Origin: BQWY01 sp046351095
GTDB taxonomy: Bacteria > Nitrospirota > Nitrospiria > Nitrospirales > Nitrospiraceae
Direction of reading: 5' to 3'
Assembly (NCBI GenBank): GCA_046351095.1
Contig: JAXLZC010000001.1
Location: 806,001 to 870,000 of the forward strand
DNA length: 64,000 nucleotides
Below, piece after piece: positions 43,585 through 52,796 of this stretch. The translations under genes and the position numbers were made by a program. The notes under the pieces are model-generated. The model ran no database searches, was not told where the DNA came from, and was given only the letters and a program-made list of their open reading frames with translations. The first letter of the stretch is position 1, and each line of letters begins with the position of its first letter.

Positions 43585-46500
43585 TCAATACAAGCGACCG
43601 CCGGGATCGCTCTCGGACGCATCGGGCGCGCGCGGCGTGCCGTCGCTTTTACCGCTGTCGCCCGACAACAGATCGCTCGGCATACGGAACGTATTCCGCA
43701 AGACATCGAAGGCCAACGTCGCCAAACTGCTGAGGCCCTGCGCAAACGACTTCATCGGCATGTACGTCACTTCCGGATCTTCGACGGAGCCCTTCACTTG
43801 GAAAAACGCCGTGATGATGCCGGTGCGTTCGCCGGCAAAAAAGCGGCCGAACAGCGGCACATTCTGAATGAACTTCGAATAACTGCCGAACGGGCTCACC
43901 GCATACACCATGTCCAACTGATCGGTCGGCAGATCGTAGTTGCCGGCGCCGCTCAACTTGATGACGGGACTGTCGATCGCGATTTTTTGCGCTTCGAGCA
44001 AGCCGTTCCGCATGACGAACGAGCCTGTGATTTTCTCGAACGGCAGACCATTTTTTTCGAGATCGATCTGGCCTTGCAGCACCGCCGGCAAATTTAAGAT
44101 GCCGAGAATCTTCCAGATCGTGCGCTTCTGCGAGCGAAATAAGCGCCCGTCGGTCACGACCATTTCCGCGTCGCCGGACAGCGAGGGATAGAGGCCGTGC
44201 GGATTGCGGCCATGGCCGCGGATCGTCGCCGTCAGGCGCACATCACCGGACAACAACGGATCGGTCGTCCCGGCAAGCGTGGCAAGTTCTTCGAACGGCA
44301 CACCCGACAGGCGCACGGTGGCTTCGGCCTCCGCAGGCTGCTCCTTCGGCAACTGGACGACCAGCCGCCCCGCCACATGGCCTGGGCCCAGACGTCCGGC
44401 GAGCCGGTCGATATCGATCGCACCGTCTTCGATGGCGATACGGGCGGACAATCCGGCGAACCGCAACTTTTTGTAGCGCCCGTCTTCGATGGTGGCCGTC
44501 GCCGAGACCTGCGTCTTGTCCGCCGCCCATTCGAGAAAATCGCGGACCGGCGAGCGCCCTTCCTTCGGGATGAGCAACGCGATATCGAATTTGTTCGATT
44601 CCAGTTTCAGCGTGGCCGAGGGTTTTCCCTCCCCGGTGCGTAACGTCCCCGAAGCCGTCACGTCGCTGTCGAGGAGTTTCACCGACAACTGTTTCAGCTC
44701 TGCGCCGTTCCGGACTAATTTCATCCGGAGGTAAATATCGTGCACCGGCCCGTCCAGCCCCTTTGCGGTCAGCATGCCGTTCGTCAGCGCCACCCACCCG
44801 GTCGTCGACCAGGTCGACCAATGCGGATCGACGCCCTTCACATCGAGCGACACCTCCAAGTTGCCCGCTTCCAACCCACCGCGATTGATCCACTCGGGCA
44901 GACTCGACAGCGAGACCGTCCCAGTCCCGAGTGAGGCGTCGATGGCAAACCGTTCGCCCAACGTCATCTTGCCCTTCAGCGCCAGGCGCAGCGGAGTCAG
45001 CACCGTATCGACCTGCGTGATCACCACGCCGTTGGCGGTCAGCTCGCCGCGCGCCTCCAACTGCGCGGGAGCGCTGGCGGGTTTTTCGCCGACGCCAGGG
45101 ACGAGTACCGTGGCATCCGTCAACGTCGCCTGCGCGCGCAACTGCGGGCGATCGGCGGCGCCGCTCAACACCAGCGAGAGCGCGACGGGCCCATGCACAA
45201 AACTCGTGACGGTCGCGGCGGCCGTCGCCGGTAAAAATTTCACCAGCTCCGTCGTCTCACCGTCTGCGTAGGCGGTGAAGTCCTCGAAGGCGCCGGGTCG
45301 CCCGGAGAGTACCGTGCCGTTGAGTCGGAACCGGCTGGGGCCGATGTGGCCGATGATGTCCTCGCAGGTCGTGCCGGCTTGCGAAAACTTCAGCCGCCCC
45401 TGTACGCCGGTCACGCGCCCAGGTAATGCCGTCGTATCGAAGCTGACGTTTTCCGCTTCCACTTCGCCGCCGACAAAGGTGACACCACCCGGCTGGTTCA
45501 ATCCGCCGACCAATCGAAACGTCGGCACCGCGACACCCTGGATATTACGAATGGAGCCCAAGAAGTTGGACACGCTCGGCGATTGGATGGACGTGGCGAG
45601 ATACTTCAACAGATTTGCGACCGTCATGTCGCCCGTGAGGTCCAATTCCAACCAAGGCCCCGCGTCCAAAAACGACACCAACAACTTACCGTGCCCGATG
45701 TGCATCGTGCCGTAGTCGCCGATGAAGGTGGGAATACGCAGTCGGCCCGGCTCGACGAACACGGTGCCCGCCAAATTTTTCGTGACCACCAGGTCGGTGC
45801 CGAGCAGCGCGCGCCCATTCGCGACGCGGAACTCGCCGGTGATCCCGTACTGCGGACGCGGCTCAGTCGACGCCGAGATGGTGGCAGTCACGACTTCCAC
45901 CGTGCCGGAAATTTGTCGTTCGGCGATCACGCCGGGCAACGCAGGATGGATCCATTTTGCGGGAAGATACGTCAGCAGTTCGTCCACACTGACCGGCGAC
46001 GAGGAAAAGGTCACCGCCAGGGCCGGTTGCGCGGATAGCAGCCCCGACAAATTTGCCCGCGCGGTCACGGCCAATTTTTCGAGTTGCCCCGTCACACTCT
46101 GAAAAACCAGGTCGTACCCTACAGCGCCAGGCACCACATGGACGTCGCCTTTTAATGTCAGCGCCCCCAACAGCTCGGCGGGGATGGGTCGCGGCCCCAG
46201 CATGTCGGCAACTCGCCGCACAGACACTTGCGAGGCGTCGAATGTCCCGTCGAACTGCAACACTGTGTCCAACTTCGATGGATCGTCCGTCGAAAACCGC
46301 GCGGGATGCGCCACGGGGACCACCGCACCGGCCAGACTCAACGACGCCGACTTCCCCTCGCCCGGCACCAACGCATTGATGGACACCTCGCCGCGTTCGC
46401 GAATTGCATCGACCGTCACCTTCGTGTTGACCTGCGTGAAGGTCATCGTGCGGGTGCCGTCGGGACGCGCGTCGTCCGTCACGCGGATCGTGCCGTCCTC

Positions 46501-46968
46501 CAGCGTCGTTTCTTTCATGAACATCAACCAATCGCTGGGGCGATGCGACGGCCCCGTCGATCCGCTCCCGCTGGTCGCCATGGTTGTGACGTTCCAGGCG
46601 CCGTTTCGGTCGCGGCGCAACTCGATCGTCGGTTTCTCGACCAGCAGCCGCTTCCCGACGACTTTGCGTTGGAACAGCGGCCAGAGGCGCAATACCGTGT
46701 CGATCCGGTCCGCCTTCACAAACACGGTCGTGCCGTCCGGCTCGTAGACGACGGCGTCTTTCAGTTCGAGGCGGATACTCGGAAACACGACGAGCCGCGC
46801 CACGCGCACGTCGACTTTCCGCCCGATATTTTGTTCGATTTGATAGAGGAAAAAATCTTGGATGTAGTCGTGGCCGGTCAGCGGGCGGGCGAGCAACAGG
46901 CCGCCGACCGCCAGCACCAGGAGGATTACCAGCCCGATGAACCCATTGCGAATGACTCGACGCACCAT
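43585..46968 (-). CDS. AsmA-family (YhdP/TamB-like) envelope protein
   Basis: This 1127-residue protein is anchored by one N-terminal helix (about 9-28). A long periplasmic beta-rich body of repeated AsmA/DUF-type segments follows. The C-terminal AsmA-like region (about 930-1080) includes GAGNYDLPTDQLDMVYAVSP and ITAFFQVKGSVEDPEVTY, characteristic of the AsmA C-terminal domain. AsmA-like proteins such as YhdP and TamB form periplasmic bridges thought to move phospholipid to the outer membrane. That role fits the envelope genes in this window, but a specific paralogue name is not justified. Confidence 0.87.
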   Translation of the reverse strand: MVRRVIRNGFIGLVILLVLAVGGLLLARPLTGHDYIQDFFLYQIEQNIGRKVDVRVARLVVFPSIRLELKDAVVYEPDGTTVFVKADRIDTVLRLWPLFQRKVVGKRLLVEKPTIELRRDRNGAWNVTTMATSGSGSTGPSHRPSDWLMFMKETTLEDGTIRVTDDARPDGTRTMTFTQVNTKVTVDAIRERGEVSINALVPGEGKSASLSLAGAVVPVAHPARFSTDDPSKLDTVLQFDGTFDASQVSVRRVADMLGPRPIPAELLGALTLKGDVHVVPGAVGYDLVFQSVTGQLEKLAVTARANLSGLLSAQPALAVTFSSSPVSVDELLTYLPAKWIHPALPGVIAERQISGTVEVVTATISASTEPRPQYGITGEFRVANGRALLGTDLVVTKNLAGTVFVEPGRLRIPTFIGDYGTMHIGHGKLLVSFLDAGPWLELDLTGDMTVANLLKYLATSIQSPSVSNFLGSIRNIQGVAVPTFRLVGGLNQPGGVTFVGGEVEAENVSFDTTALPGRVTGVQGRLKFSQAGTTCEDIIGHIGPSRFRLNGTVLSGRPGAFEDFTAYADGETTELVKFLPATAAATVTSFVHGPVALSLVLSGAADRPQLRAQATLTDATVLVPGVGEKPASAPAQLEARGELTANGVVITQVDTVLTPLRLALKGKMTLGERFAIDASLGTGTVSLSSLPEWINRGGLEAGNLEVSLDVKGVDPHWSTWSTTGWVALTNGMLTAKGLDGPVHDIYLRMKLVRNGAELKQLSVKLLDSDVTASGTLRTGEGKPSATLKLESNKFDIALLIPKEGRSPVRDFLEWAADKTQVSATATIEDGRYKKLRFAGLSARIAIEDGAIDIDRLAGRLGPGHVAGRLVVQLPKEQPAEAEATVRLSGVPFEELATLAGTTDPLLSGDVRLTATIRGHGRNPHGLYPSLSGDAEMVVTDGRLFRSQKRTIWKILGILNLPAVLQGQIDLEKNGLPFEKITGSFVMRNGLLEAQKIAIDSPVIKLSGAGNYDLPTDQLDMVYAVSPFGSYSKFIQNVPLFGRFFAGERTGIITAFFQVKGSVEDPEVTYMPMKSFAQGLSSLATLAFDVLRNTFRMPSDLLSGDSGKSDGTPRAPDASESDPGGRLY

Positions 46969-47124
46969 CCCTCGTCTAGTTACGCAAACACCCTCAGCCC
47001 ATGGTACTCAATGGCCCGAGGGAAATCTATGGAGACGCGCGATGCCGCCATCTCGTACGCGCACCGGCAGACCCAGGACGCTACGGCACGCGAAGCGCAG
47101 GTAGATGCCGCGGAAGTGCCTCGG

Positions 47125-47130
47125 TATAAT
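47125..47130 (+). promoter_or_regulatory. Consensus -10 box (TATAAT) before the MFS gene
   Basis: A perfect TATAAT ends 10 bp before the ATG at 47141. The best -35 at 17-18 bp is poor (TAGATG). If used, transcription would begin within a few bases of the ATG, giving a leaderless or nearly leaderless mRNA. Confidence 0.35.
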
Positions 47131-47140
47131 CGCCCGCTCC

Positions 47141-48505
47141 ATGCCGCCCACATCCACAACTTTGCCAGAACCGACGGCTTCAGATCCCGCTCCAGTCAGC
47201 CGCGTGCGCTGGCGTATTTTGGCGCTGCTGTTCGCCATCAGCGTCGTCACCTACATGGACCGGGTGAATATTTCGGTCACGGCGCGGCACATGATGCCGG
47301 CCTACGGCCTCACCGAGCAGGAATTCGGTTACGTGTTTTCGGCGTTTGTCGTCGGCTACGCACTGTGCCAGATTCCCGGCGGCTGGCTCGGCGACCGATT
47401 CGGCGCGCGCCGTGTGTTGATCTGGGCGCTCATCTGGTGGTCCATTTGGACGGCACTCACGGCGGTGGCCGCCACGAGTGTGTTGGCGTCGGTGTTCGGT
47501 ATCCTAGGGTCGTTGATGGTCGCACGGGCTATGCTTGGCGTCGGCGAATCGACGGCCTTGCCGAATTTTAACCGGGCCGTGGCCGACTGGCTCCCCCAAC
47601 GCGAACAATCGCTCGGCATCGGTCTCGCCATCGGCGGCATCGGATTGGGCGCCGCAATCACGCCGCCGCTCACCGCCTGGTTGATGGTGAACTACGGTTG
47701 GCAAACCGCGTTTTATGCCGCCGCACTCGTCGGCCTCGTCGTCGCCGCCGCCTGGGCCTGGTACGCCACCGACCATCCGCGCACACATCCACACATTTCG
47801 CCTGCGGAGTTGGCCTGCATCGAAGAGGGCAAATCTCCACAGGCCACCGCGCCCATTCCCTGGCGCGCGATCATCGGCTCCTCCACCGTCCGCTGGTTGG
47901 TCCTGAGTTATTCCTGCTTAGGGTACGTCGCCTACATCTATATGTCGTGGTTCTACCTCTATATCGTAAACGTCCGTGGTTTTTCGGAACTACGCGGCGC
48001 CGGATTCACCGCCGCGCCCTTCCTCGCCATGTTGATCGGGTGTCCGCTCGGTGGCTGGCTCACGGACCGCCTCACACAGTCGCGCGGGATCACCCCAGCG
48101 CGACGTCTCATCGGGACAAGCGGCATGCTCGCATCGGGATTGGCTATCGCGGGCGGCGCCTGGGCACCCCACCCCCTCGTGGCCGTGCTGCTGATGTCCG
48201 TCGGCGCGGGGCTGCTGTACTTCACCGTCGGCGCTTACTGGTCGTCGACCGTGCATCTGTCGAAAGCGCATGCCGGGACACTTTCCGGCTTGATGAACAC
48301 CGGCGCCAACGTGGGCGGCGCGATCTCGCCGTCCCTCACACCCTGGTTAGCCGATCACGTCGGATGGACTGGGGCACTGTTGGTCGCGGCAGGCATCGCG
48401 GCCCTCGGCGGTCTGCTCTGGTGGTGGATCGATCCCGCGCAGGGATTGCCCTACGAACACACACACACGTCAAACGGCTTGCGCAAACAGGAGGCCCTTG
48501 GGTAG
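47141..48505 (+). CDS. MFS transporter, anion:cation symporter-like
   Basis: This 454-residue protein has about twelve hydrophobic helices and MFS signatures: YMDRVNISVTARHM in helix 1, GGWLGDRFGARRVL in the loop 2-3 region, and the second-half equivalent GGWLTDRLTQSRG. The pattern SYMDRVN/GWLGDRFG is typical of the ACS family (hexuronate, glucarate and organic-anion symporters). The substrate cannot be told from sequence. ATG 47141 is chosen because residues upstream match no family member. The gene is convergent with nothing and precedes the cyclophilin gene by 9 bp. Confidence 0.87.
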   Translation: MPPTSTTLPEPTASDPAPVSRVRWRILALLFAISVVTYMDRVNISVTARHMMPAYGLTEQEFGYVFSAFVVGYALCQIPGGWLGDRFGARRVLIWALIWWSIWTALTAVAATSVLASVFGILGSLMVARAMLGVGESTALPNFNRAVADWLPQREQSLGIGLAIGGIGLGAAITPPLTAWLMVNYGWQTAFYAAALVGLVVAAAWAWYATDHPRTHPHISPAELACIEEGKSPQATAPIPWRAIIGSSTVRWLVLSYSCLGYVAYIYMSWFYLYIVNVRGFSELRGAGFTAAPFLAMLIGCPLGGWLTDRLTQSRGITPARRLIGTSGMLASGLAIAGGAWAPHPLVAVLLMSVGAGLLYFTVGAYWSSTVHLSKAHAGTLSGLMNTGANVGGAISPSLTPWLADHVGWTGALLVAAGIAALGGLLWWWIDPAQGLPYEHTHTSNGLRKQEALG

Positions 48506-48514
48506 AGTCGCGCC

Positions 48515-49042
48515 ATGGAAATTCTCGGCTTCAAAAAAATCGACCCTCGTGTGACCATCACCACCAAGTTCGGCGAGATCAAGATCCGCTTTTATCCGGA
48601 CGATGCGCCGCGGCATGTGGAAAACTTTCTGAACCTCGTGAAACTCGGCTTCTACAACGGCCTGCGGTTCCACCGCGTCGTACCGGGATTCATCATCCAA
48701 GGCGGCGACCCGTTAAGCCGTAACCCGGACCGCACACTCCACGGCACCGGCGGCCCAGGGTATTTTCTCACGCCCGAACCGAACGACCGGCCGCACAAAC
48801 GCGGCGCCGTCGCGATGGCCAAGGTACCGCGCGAGAGCAACAGCACACGCGACTTCAACGACAGCGGCTCGCAGTTTTATATTTCGGTCGCGCCGAACAG
48901 CGGGCTCGACCGTACCTATACGGTGTTCGGCGAGGTGTTTCGCGGGATGGAGGTGGTGGATCAGATCGTGAAGGCCGCCCGCGACGCCGGCGACAATCCG
49001 CTTGAGCCCATCGAAATGACCAGCGTCACGGTGAAGGAATAG
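48515..49042 (+). CDS. ppiB: Cyclophilin-type peptidyl-prolyl isomerase
   Basis: This 175-residue cyclophilin accelerates cis-trans isomerisation of Xaa-Pro bonds during folding. The active-site loop FHRVVPGFIIQGGDP contains the catalytic Arg, Phe and Gln. GSQFYISVAPNSGLDRTYTVFGEV completes the binding pocket. It has no signal peptide, so it should be cytoplasmic. An insertion rich in Pro and charged residues (SRNPDRTLHGTGGPGY) is common in bacterial members. A bidirectional-looking terminator follows. Confidence 0.95.
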   Translation: MEILGFKKIDPRVTITTKFGEIKIRFYPDDAPRHVENFLNLVKLGFYNGLRFHRVVPGFIIQGGDPLSRNPDRTLHGTGGPGYFLTPEPNDRPHKRGAVAMAKVPRESNSTRDFNDSGSQFYISVAPNSGLDRTYTVFGEVFRGMEVVDQIVKAARDAGDNPLEPIEMTSVTVKE

Positions 49043-49044
49043 AT

Positions 49045-49078
49045 CGCCCACCCGTCGCGAGCCGACGAGTGGGCGTTT
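49045..49078. terminator. Hairpin terminator between convergent ppiB and the MEMO gene
   Basis: A 13-position stem with one mismatch (CGCCCAC and CGTCG on the left, CGACG and GTGGGCG on the right, loop CGAGC) starts 3 bp past the ppiB stop and is followed on the plus strand by TTTC. It may also stop transcription from the opposite gene. Confidence 0.65.
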
Positions 49079-49088
49079 CAGCTGTCCG

Positions 49089-50324
49089 TTAGAAAAAGAC
49101 GATGCTGGCGTACGTCACGGTCGAATTAAACTGATCGGTGATGCCGCGGTCGTAGCGTCGCACTTCGCCCTTCTCTCCACCGACGAGCCGCAACAACGTA
49201 TAGATCGGCGCAAAGCCGGTGATGCGGCGCTTATCGGTTTCCTTCAGGATGAACTGCGCAAATTGGTCGGGCTGTTTGTCCTCGACATGTTTCAACATGG
49301 CGAGGTCTTCCTGCATGCAGCGGTGGAAGGAAAAGTCGGTCGGCGGCGCGCTGTCGCCGTAGCGCATCCCGATATGGGCGAGGTCGCCGCTGGCGATGAT
49401 ACAGGGCGTCACACCGGCCGCCGCGCAGGCGCCCTTGAGCGCCGCCACAAACCGTTCGACCTGCTGGCGGCAGGCCGGTTCGTTCAACTCCGCCGGAGAA
49501 AAGGCGCAGAGCACGGGCACGATGGTGAAGGGCTTCCGCGCGCCGACCGCATCCTGCAGAAACGGCAACTGACATTCGATGGCATGTTCCTGCGCATGGG
49601 CAAGATCGTCGGCGAACAACTCGGGCGCCTGCGCGCGCAGCGCATCCACGATCGGCCGATTCACCGGCACCGTGCCAAGCGGCGTCTGAAAATCGCGGTC
49701 GGTCACGGCGATGTACGACTCCATGCCCGCATGGCAGGTGGTCAGCACGACAAACACATCGGCACTTTCCGCTTCGTTGAGTTCCTTGTACGCCCAGGCA
49801 TAGATCGGCCCGGCCTGCTTCATGTCGTACGCGGGAGCGACCAATCCGTGTATCGTCTTGCCTTTGTTCTCCGACGGCTTTTGTTCCGGCCCTTCCTTCG
49901 ATGTGTAAAACAATTCGATCTGACGCCGCAGCTTAAACGCCTCCGCTTCGTACGCCTTCCCGGCGTACGCCGCCGGCCGCACCGGCGCCTGGCGATAGGC
50001 GGTTTGCCGTTCGGCGCGCACCGCATCGACCTTCGGTCCTTCGAGGAACAGCTTGCCGTCCAAGTCGGCGATCAACTTCTGAACCTTGTCGGGCATCAAA
50101 AATTCGCCGAAGCGTTTCAGATAGAGCGCGCCGATCTGCTCCAGCGAATGTTGGCCGTCCAAATGCTGAATGATGAAAAAATAATTCAACGGCAGGATGA
50201 GCTTCTCCGCGCTCAACCCGCTCGGGTCCCAGAGGACCATGTATTGTTCGTCCTGCTCTTTGATCGGCGAATACTGCAGGTTGCGGAGGATCGGATTCGG
50301 CGAAGTGGGCGTCGCAGTCGTCAT
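49089..50324 (-). CDS. amrB: MEMO-family protein (AmmeMemoRadiSam system protein B) with N-terminal extension
   Basis: This 411-residue protein has two parts. Residues 1-100 form a helical, winged-helix-like region (LPLNYFFIIQHLDGQHSLEQ). Residues 115-411 form the MEMO domain, a fold related to class-III extradiol dioxygenases, seen as GLVAPAYDMKQAGPIYAWAY, LTTCHAGMES, HAIECQLPFLQ and IASGDLAHIG. Bacterial MEMO proteins often occur with AMMECR1 and a radical SAM protein, and neither is present here. ATG 50324 has an AAGGAA site. The longer frame upstream is run-through and is rejected. Substrate and reaction are unknown. Confidence 0.85.
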   Translation of the reverse strand: MTTATPTSPNPILRNLQYSPIKEQDEQYMVLWDPSGLSAEKLILPLNYFFIIQHLDGQHSLEQIGALYLKRFGEFLMPDKVQKLIADLDGKLFLEGPKVDAVRAERQTAYRQAPVRPAAYAGKAYEAEAFKLRRQIELFYTSKEGPEQKPSENKGKTIHGLVAPAYDMKQAGPIYAWAYKELNEAESADVFVVLTTCHAGMESYIAVTDRDFQTPLGTVPVNRPIVDALRAQAPELFADDLAHAQEHAIECQLPFLQDAVGARKPFTIVPVLCAFSPAELNEPACRQQVERFVAALKGACAAAGVTPCIIASGDLAHIGMRYGDSAPPTDFSFHRCMQEDLAMLKHVEDKQPDQFAQFILKETDKRRITGFAPIYTLLRLVGGEKGEVRRYDRGITDQFNSTVTYASIVFF

Positions 50325-50425
50325 ACAGTGGTTCCTTGTGAATGAAGCGGAGCCATTGTAACGAAGCGCCGGAGAGACCCGCAACGTGGGCAAAGGAGAA
50401 TCTGCGGCACGACCGTGGGGGCCGA

Positions 50426-51175
50426 TCAGTGCGTCGGTGGCTGGCCCTTCTTGCCGAACCGCCAATAGGCCAGGGTGCCGATGGTGGCGGCGGAGAGCCA
50501 GAGTGTCGCGTAATGGTAGGTCGGCTGCGAATATTCGATGAGGTCGGTCAGGCGCCCGATCAGCAGCGACATGCGGGCCATGACGGTGTAGCCGAAGGCG
50601 GCGCCGAACGAGATCATCAAAAACAGGATGCCCATCCGCGCAACGACTTTGCCCGGGCCCGTGTGCTGCACGGTGAAGAGGAAATAAAAGAGGACGGAGG
50701 CGACGCCGACCAAAATGACGACGGCGTTGATGGTACTCGCCGGATTCAGCAGATCGTAGGTGAACGACAGGCTGCCGTCGCCTGCGCGCGAGAGGAGCGG
50801 TCGAATCGTATCTTCGATCTGTTTCAAGATAAACGACGAGATCGTGCGCGGAATCGCCAGTCCCGCGCCGGTGCCGACGAGAAACGCAAAGGCGTAGCGC
50901 GACAACCAGGCGACCTTCGGCACGTAGCGCGTGAGCATTAACAGGCCCATAAAAACCGGCACCAGCAGCAGCCATTCCCCGTGCGTGGCTATCGGCTCGA
51001 CGATCAGGCGGACGACGACCGTATCGAACACCTTCACGATCTCGTAGCCGACGGACACGCCGACGTAGAGATGTTCGGCCGCCTTAAACAGCGGATTGTC
51101 CTGATACAAAAACGTCAGGATACAAAGCGTGAGCCCTGTGGCGATCCAAGCGCCGAAGACGACTTCAGCCGGCAT
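50426..51175 (-). CDS. Polytopic membrane protein of the GlmL/DUF6754 operon
   Basis: A 249-residue protein with about seven hydrophobic segments (roughly 3-23, 33-57, 67-83, 90-110, 144-166, 178-203, 220-238) and short loops. I recognise no transporter signature. The start AEVVFGAWIATGLTL goes straight into a helix, so there is no cleaved signal peptide. It is the last of seven same-strand genes with short gaps (24 bp after the previous one), and is likely a membrane subunit of whatever complex the operon encodes. Confidence 0.6.
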   Translation of the reverse strand: MPAEVVFGAWIATGLTLCILTFLYQDNPLFKAAEHLYVGVSVGYEIVKVFDTVVVRLIVEPIATHGEWLLLVPVFMGLLMLTRYVPKVAWLSRYAFAFLVGTGAGLAIPRTISSFILKQIEDTIRPLLSRAGDGSLSFTYDLLNPASTINAVVILVGVASVLFYFLFTVQHTGPGKVVARMGILFLMISFGAAFGYTVMARMSLLIGRLTDLIEYSQPTYHYATLWLSAATIGTLAYWRFGKKGQPPTH

Positions 51176-51199
51176 GGGCTCTCCCCTCGCGACGGCCCG

Positions 51200-52039
51200 T
51201 CATACGTCCTCCGCCAAGCGGCGTTGGCGCCGCGCCCAGAAGTAAAAGCCATTACAGAGCGCCACGAGGACGACGATGGCGATGTGCGTCGCGGACTGCG
51301 CATCCATGCCGGCTACGGCCGTGCCCTTCTGCCCGATCAACGTTTCGTATTCGGCAGCGCCGCGCAGCCCACCGATCAAGCCGTTCAACTGTCCGCTGCG
51401 GAGGAGCGGGTACAACCCCGGCGCCATGACCCCCGTCGATCCACCGCCTAACTCGAACTTATGTTTGTCTTTCCCGAAGACGTACCAGGCCTCGACGCCG
51501 GGATTACCCGCCCCGAGACAGACCACATAGTCAAAATCGCGAAGCCCCTGCACGCCTTTTAGGATCGGCAGGTCGCGTGTGGCGCGTCCGCTGTAGTCGG
51601 ATGGAAAGGTCGTGTAGAGGTCCTGCCCGAGGTTGATGATGACCGCCGTATTGCCCGGACTCCAACCCAGGAACGTGTAGTCCTCGCCCGCGACCTTCCC
51701 CTCTTCCTTCGCAATTTTGGTGATGACCTGGTCGGCCATGCCGGTGCCGGTCACCCAGAGGGTCATGGCGACGACACGCAGGTTTTTTCGGAAGGCGTGG
51801 CGCAGGATCGCCACGGCCTGCGGATAGAGTTCCGGCTTGGATGCAGGATCGAAGTCGAGCGACAGGAGAATCGGCGCGCGCGGCGGCAGCTGTTCGATGA
51901 AGTCGTAGACGCCGCGCACTTCGCGAGAAATATTGATCGGCAGACCCACCGGATAGAGCAGCGGCAAGAGCGTGCACAAGCCGATCACCACAAAGATGAT
52001 CCGGCGATCCAGCTTCAACATGCGGTCGGCCAGCATCAC
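51200..52039 (-). CDS. Membrane-anchored protein of the GlmL/DUF6754 operon
   Basis: This 279-residue protein has a hydrophobic helix near the N terminus (about 14-31) and another near the C terminus (about 250-268). The alpha/beta-looking domain of about 210 residues between them is probably outside the cytoplasm. It contains PRAPILLSLDFDPASKPELYP, LWVTGTGMADQVI and GGGSTGVMAPGLYPLLRSGQ. I do not recognise the family. The gene lies 106 bp after the 216-residue membrane protein and 24 bp before the 249-residue one. A large enclosed domain held by two helices suggests an extracytoplasmic sensor or structural part. Confidence 0.6.
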   Translation of the reverse strand: MMLADRMLKLDRRIIFVVIGLCTLLPLLYPVGLPINISREVRGVYDFIEQLPPRAPILLSLDFDPASKPELYPQAVAILRHAFRKNLRVVAMTLWVTGTGMADQVITKIAKEEGKVAGEDYTFLGWSPGNTAVIINLGQDLYTTFPSDYSGRATRDLPILKGVQGLRDFDYVVCLGAGNPGVEAWYVFGKDKHKFELGGGSTGVMAPGLYPLLRSGQLNGLIGGLRGAAEYETLIGQKGTAVAGMDAQSATHIAIVVLVALCNGFYFWARRQRRLAEDV

Positions 52040-52145
52040 GCCTGTGCACCTCGTAAGACTTCGGACGGCAGACGTAAGACGTCAGACGGAAGACGCGGGG
52101 CATCGGACAACCCCTGACGTTCTCTGAATAGTTGCATCGGCCCAC

Positions 52146-52796
52146 TCATTCCTTCCCGCCTCCGAGATACGACCGCTCAATGCCGAAGATGACCTTAAAC
52201 GACAGGGCCACCGCGCCGAGGCTCACGCCGATCAGAATGGCGCGACGCACCGACGCGTTCAGGACGTTCAGGATCCACTGCGACAGGTCACCGGTGATCG
52301 GGAGGAGATACTCGCCCAGCGGCACACGCCCCATCATCACGATCACCGCCGCCGTCAACAATACCGCGGCTTCGCGGCTGCGCGCGCGGAACGAGCGGTA
52401 GGCCGCAGAGGCGATGAAAAACGCCAGCAACGCGAACATCGTCCCTTGCAGGGGCACCATCACGAAGCTGTACGTCCAACCGAACGACGTCATCGCACCG
52501 TCGACGGATTCCTTCCCGCTCGCAATGAGGCCGGCCAGCAATGTCCCCACCACGCCCGCGTACAAAATCACGCTGTAGCCCCAGCCCGCTTCCTTCCGAC
52601 GAATCTTCACGGCATGGACGTGAAACAAACTCGTGATGCCGAGGACCAACGCGAAGCCGCCGATGATCTGCATCCATTTGGTGACTGAGGTCAGCATCGC
52701 TTCCGACGCAGGATGCGGCACGTAATATTGTGCGGCAAAAAGCAGCCCCGTGATCATGGTCACGAGCAACGGGAGTTGTCGGCGGAACAGCATCAT
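52146..52796 (-). CDS. Polytopic membrane protein of the GlmL/DUF6754 operon
   Basis: A 216-residue protein with six hydrophobic segments (about 8-25, 43-65, 73-94, 108-132, 142-164, 183-207). A Lys/Arg-rich loop (HAVKIRRKEAGWGYS) lies between helices 2 and 3. Its ATG overlaps the stop of the Fn3-DUF6754 gene by 4 nt, so the two are translationally coupled and probably interact. Family unrecognised. Confidence 0.6.
   Translation of the reverse strand: MMLFRRQLPLLVTMITGLLFAAQYYVPHPASEAMLTSVTKWMQIIGGFALVLGITSLFHVHAVKIRRKEAGWGYSVILYAGVVGTLLAGLIASGKESVDGAMTSFGWTYSFVMVPLQGTMFALLAFFIASAAYRSFRARSREAAVLLTAAVIVMMGRVPLGEYLLPITGDLSQWILNVLNASVRRAILIGVSLGAVALSFKVIFGIERSYLGGGKE

Noticed and set aside
50325..50975. 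Upstream extension of the MEMO gene frame
   Set aside because: It overlaps the 249-residue membrane protein gene, and ATG 50324 has a good ribosome site.
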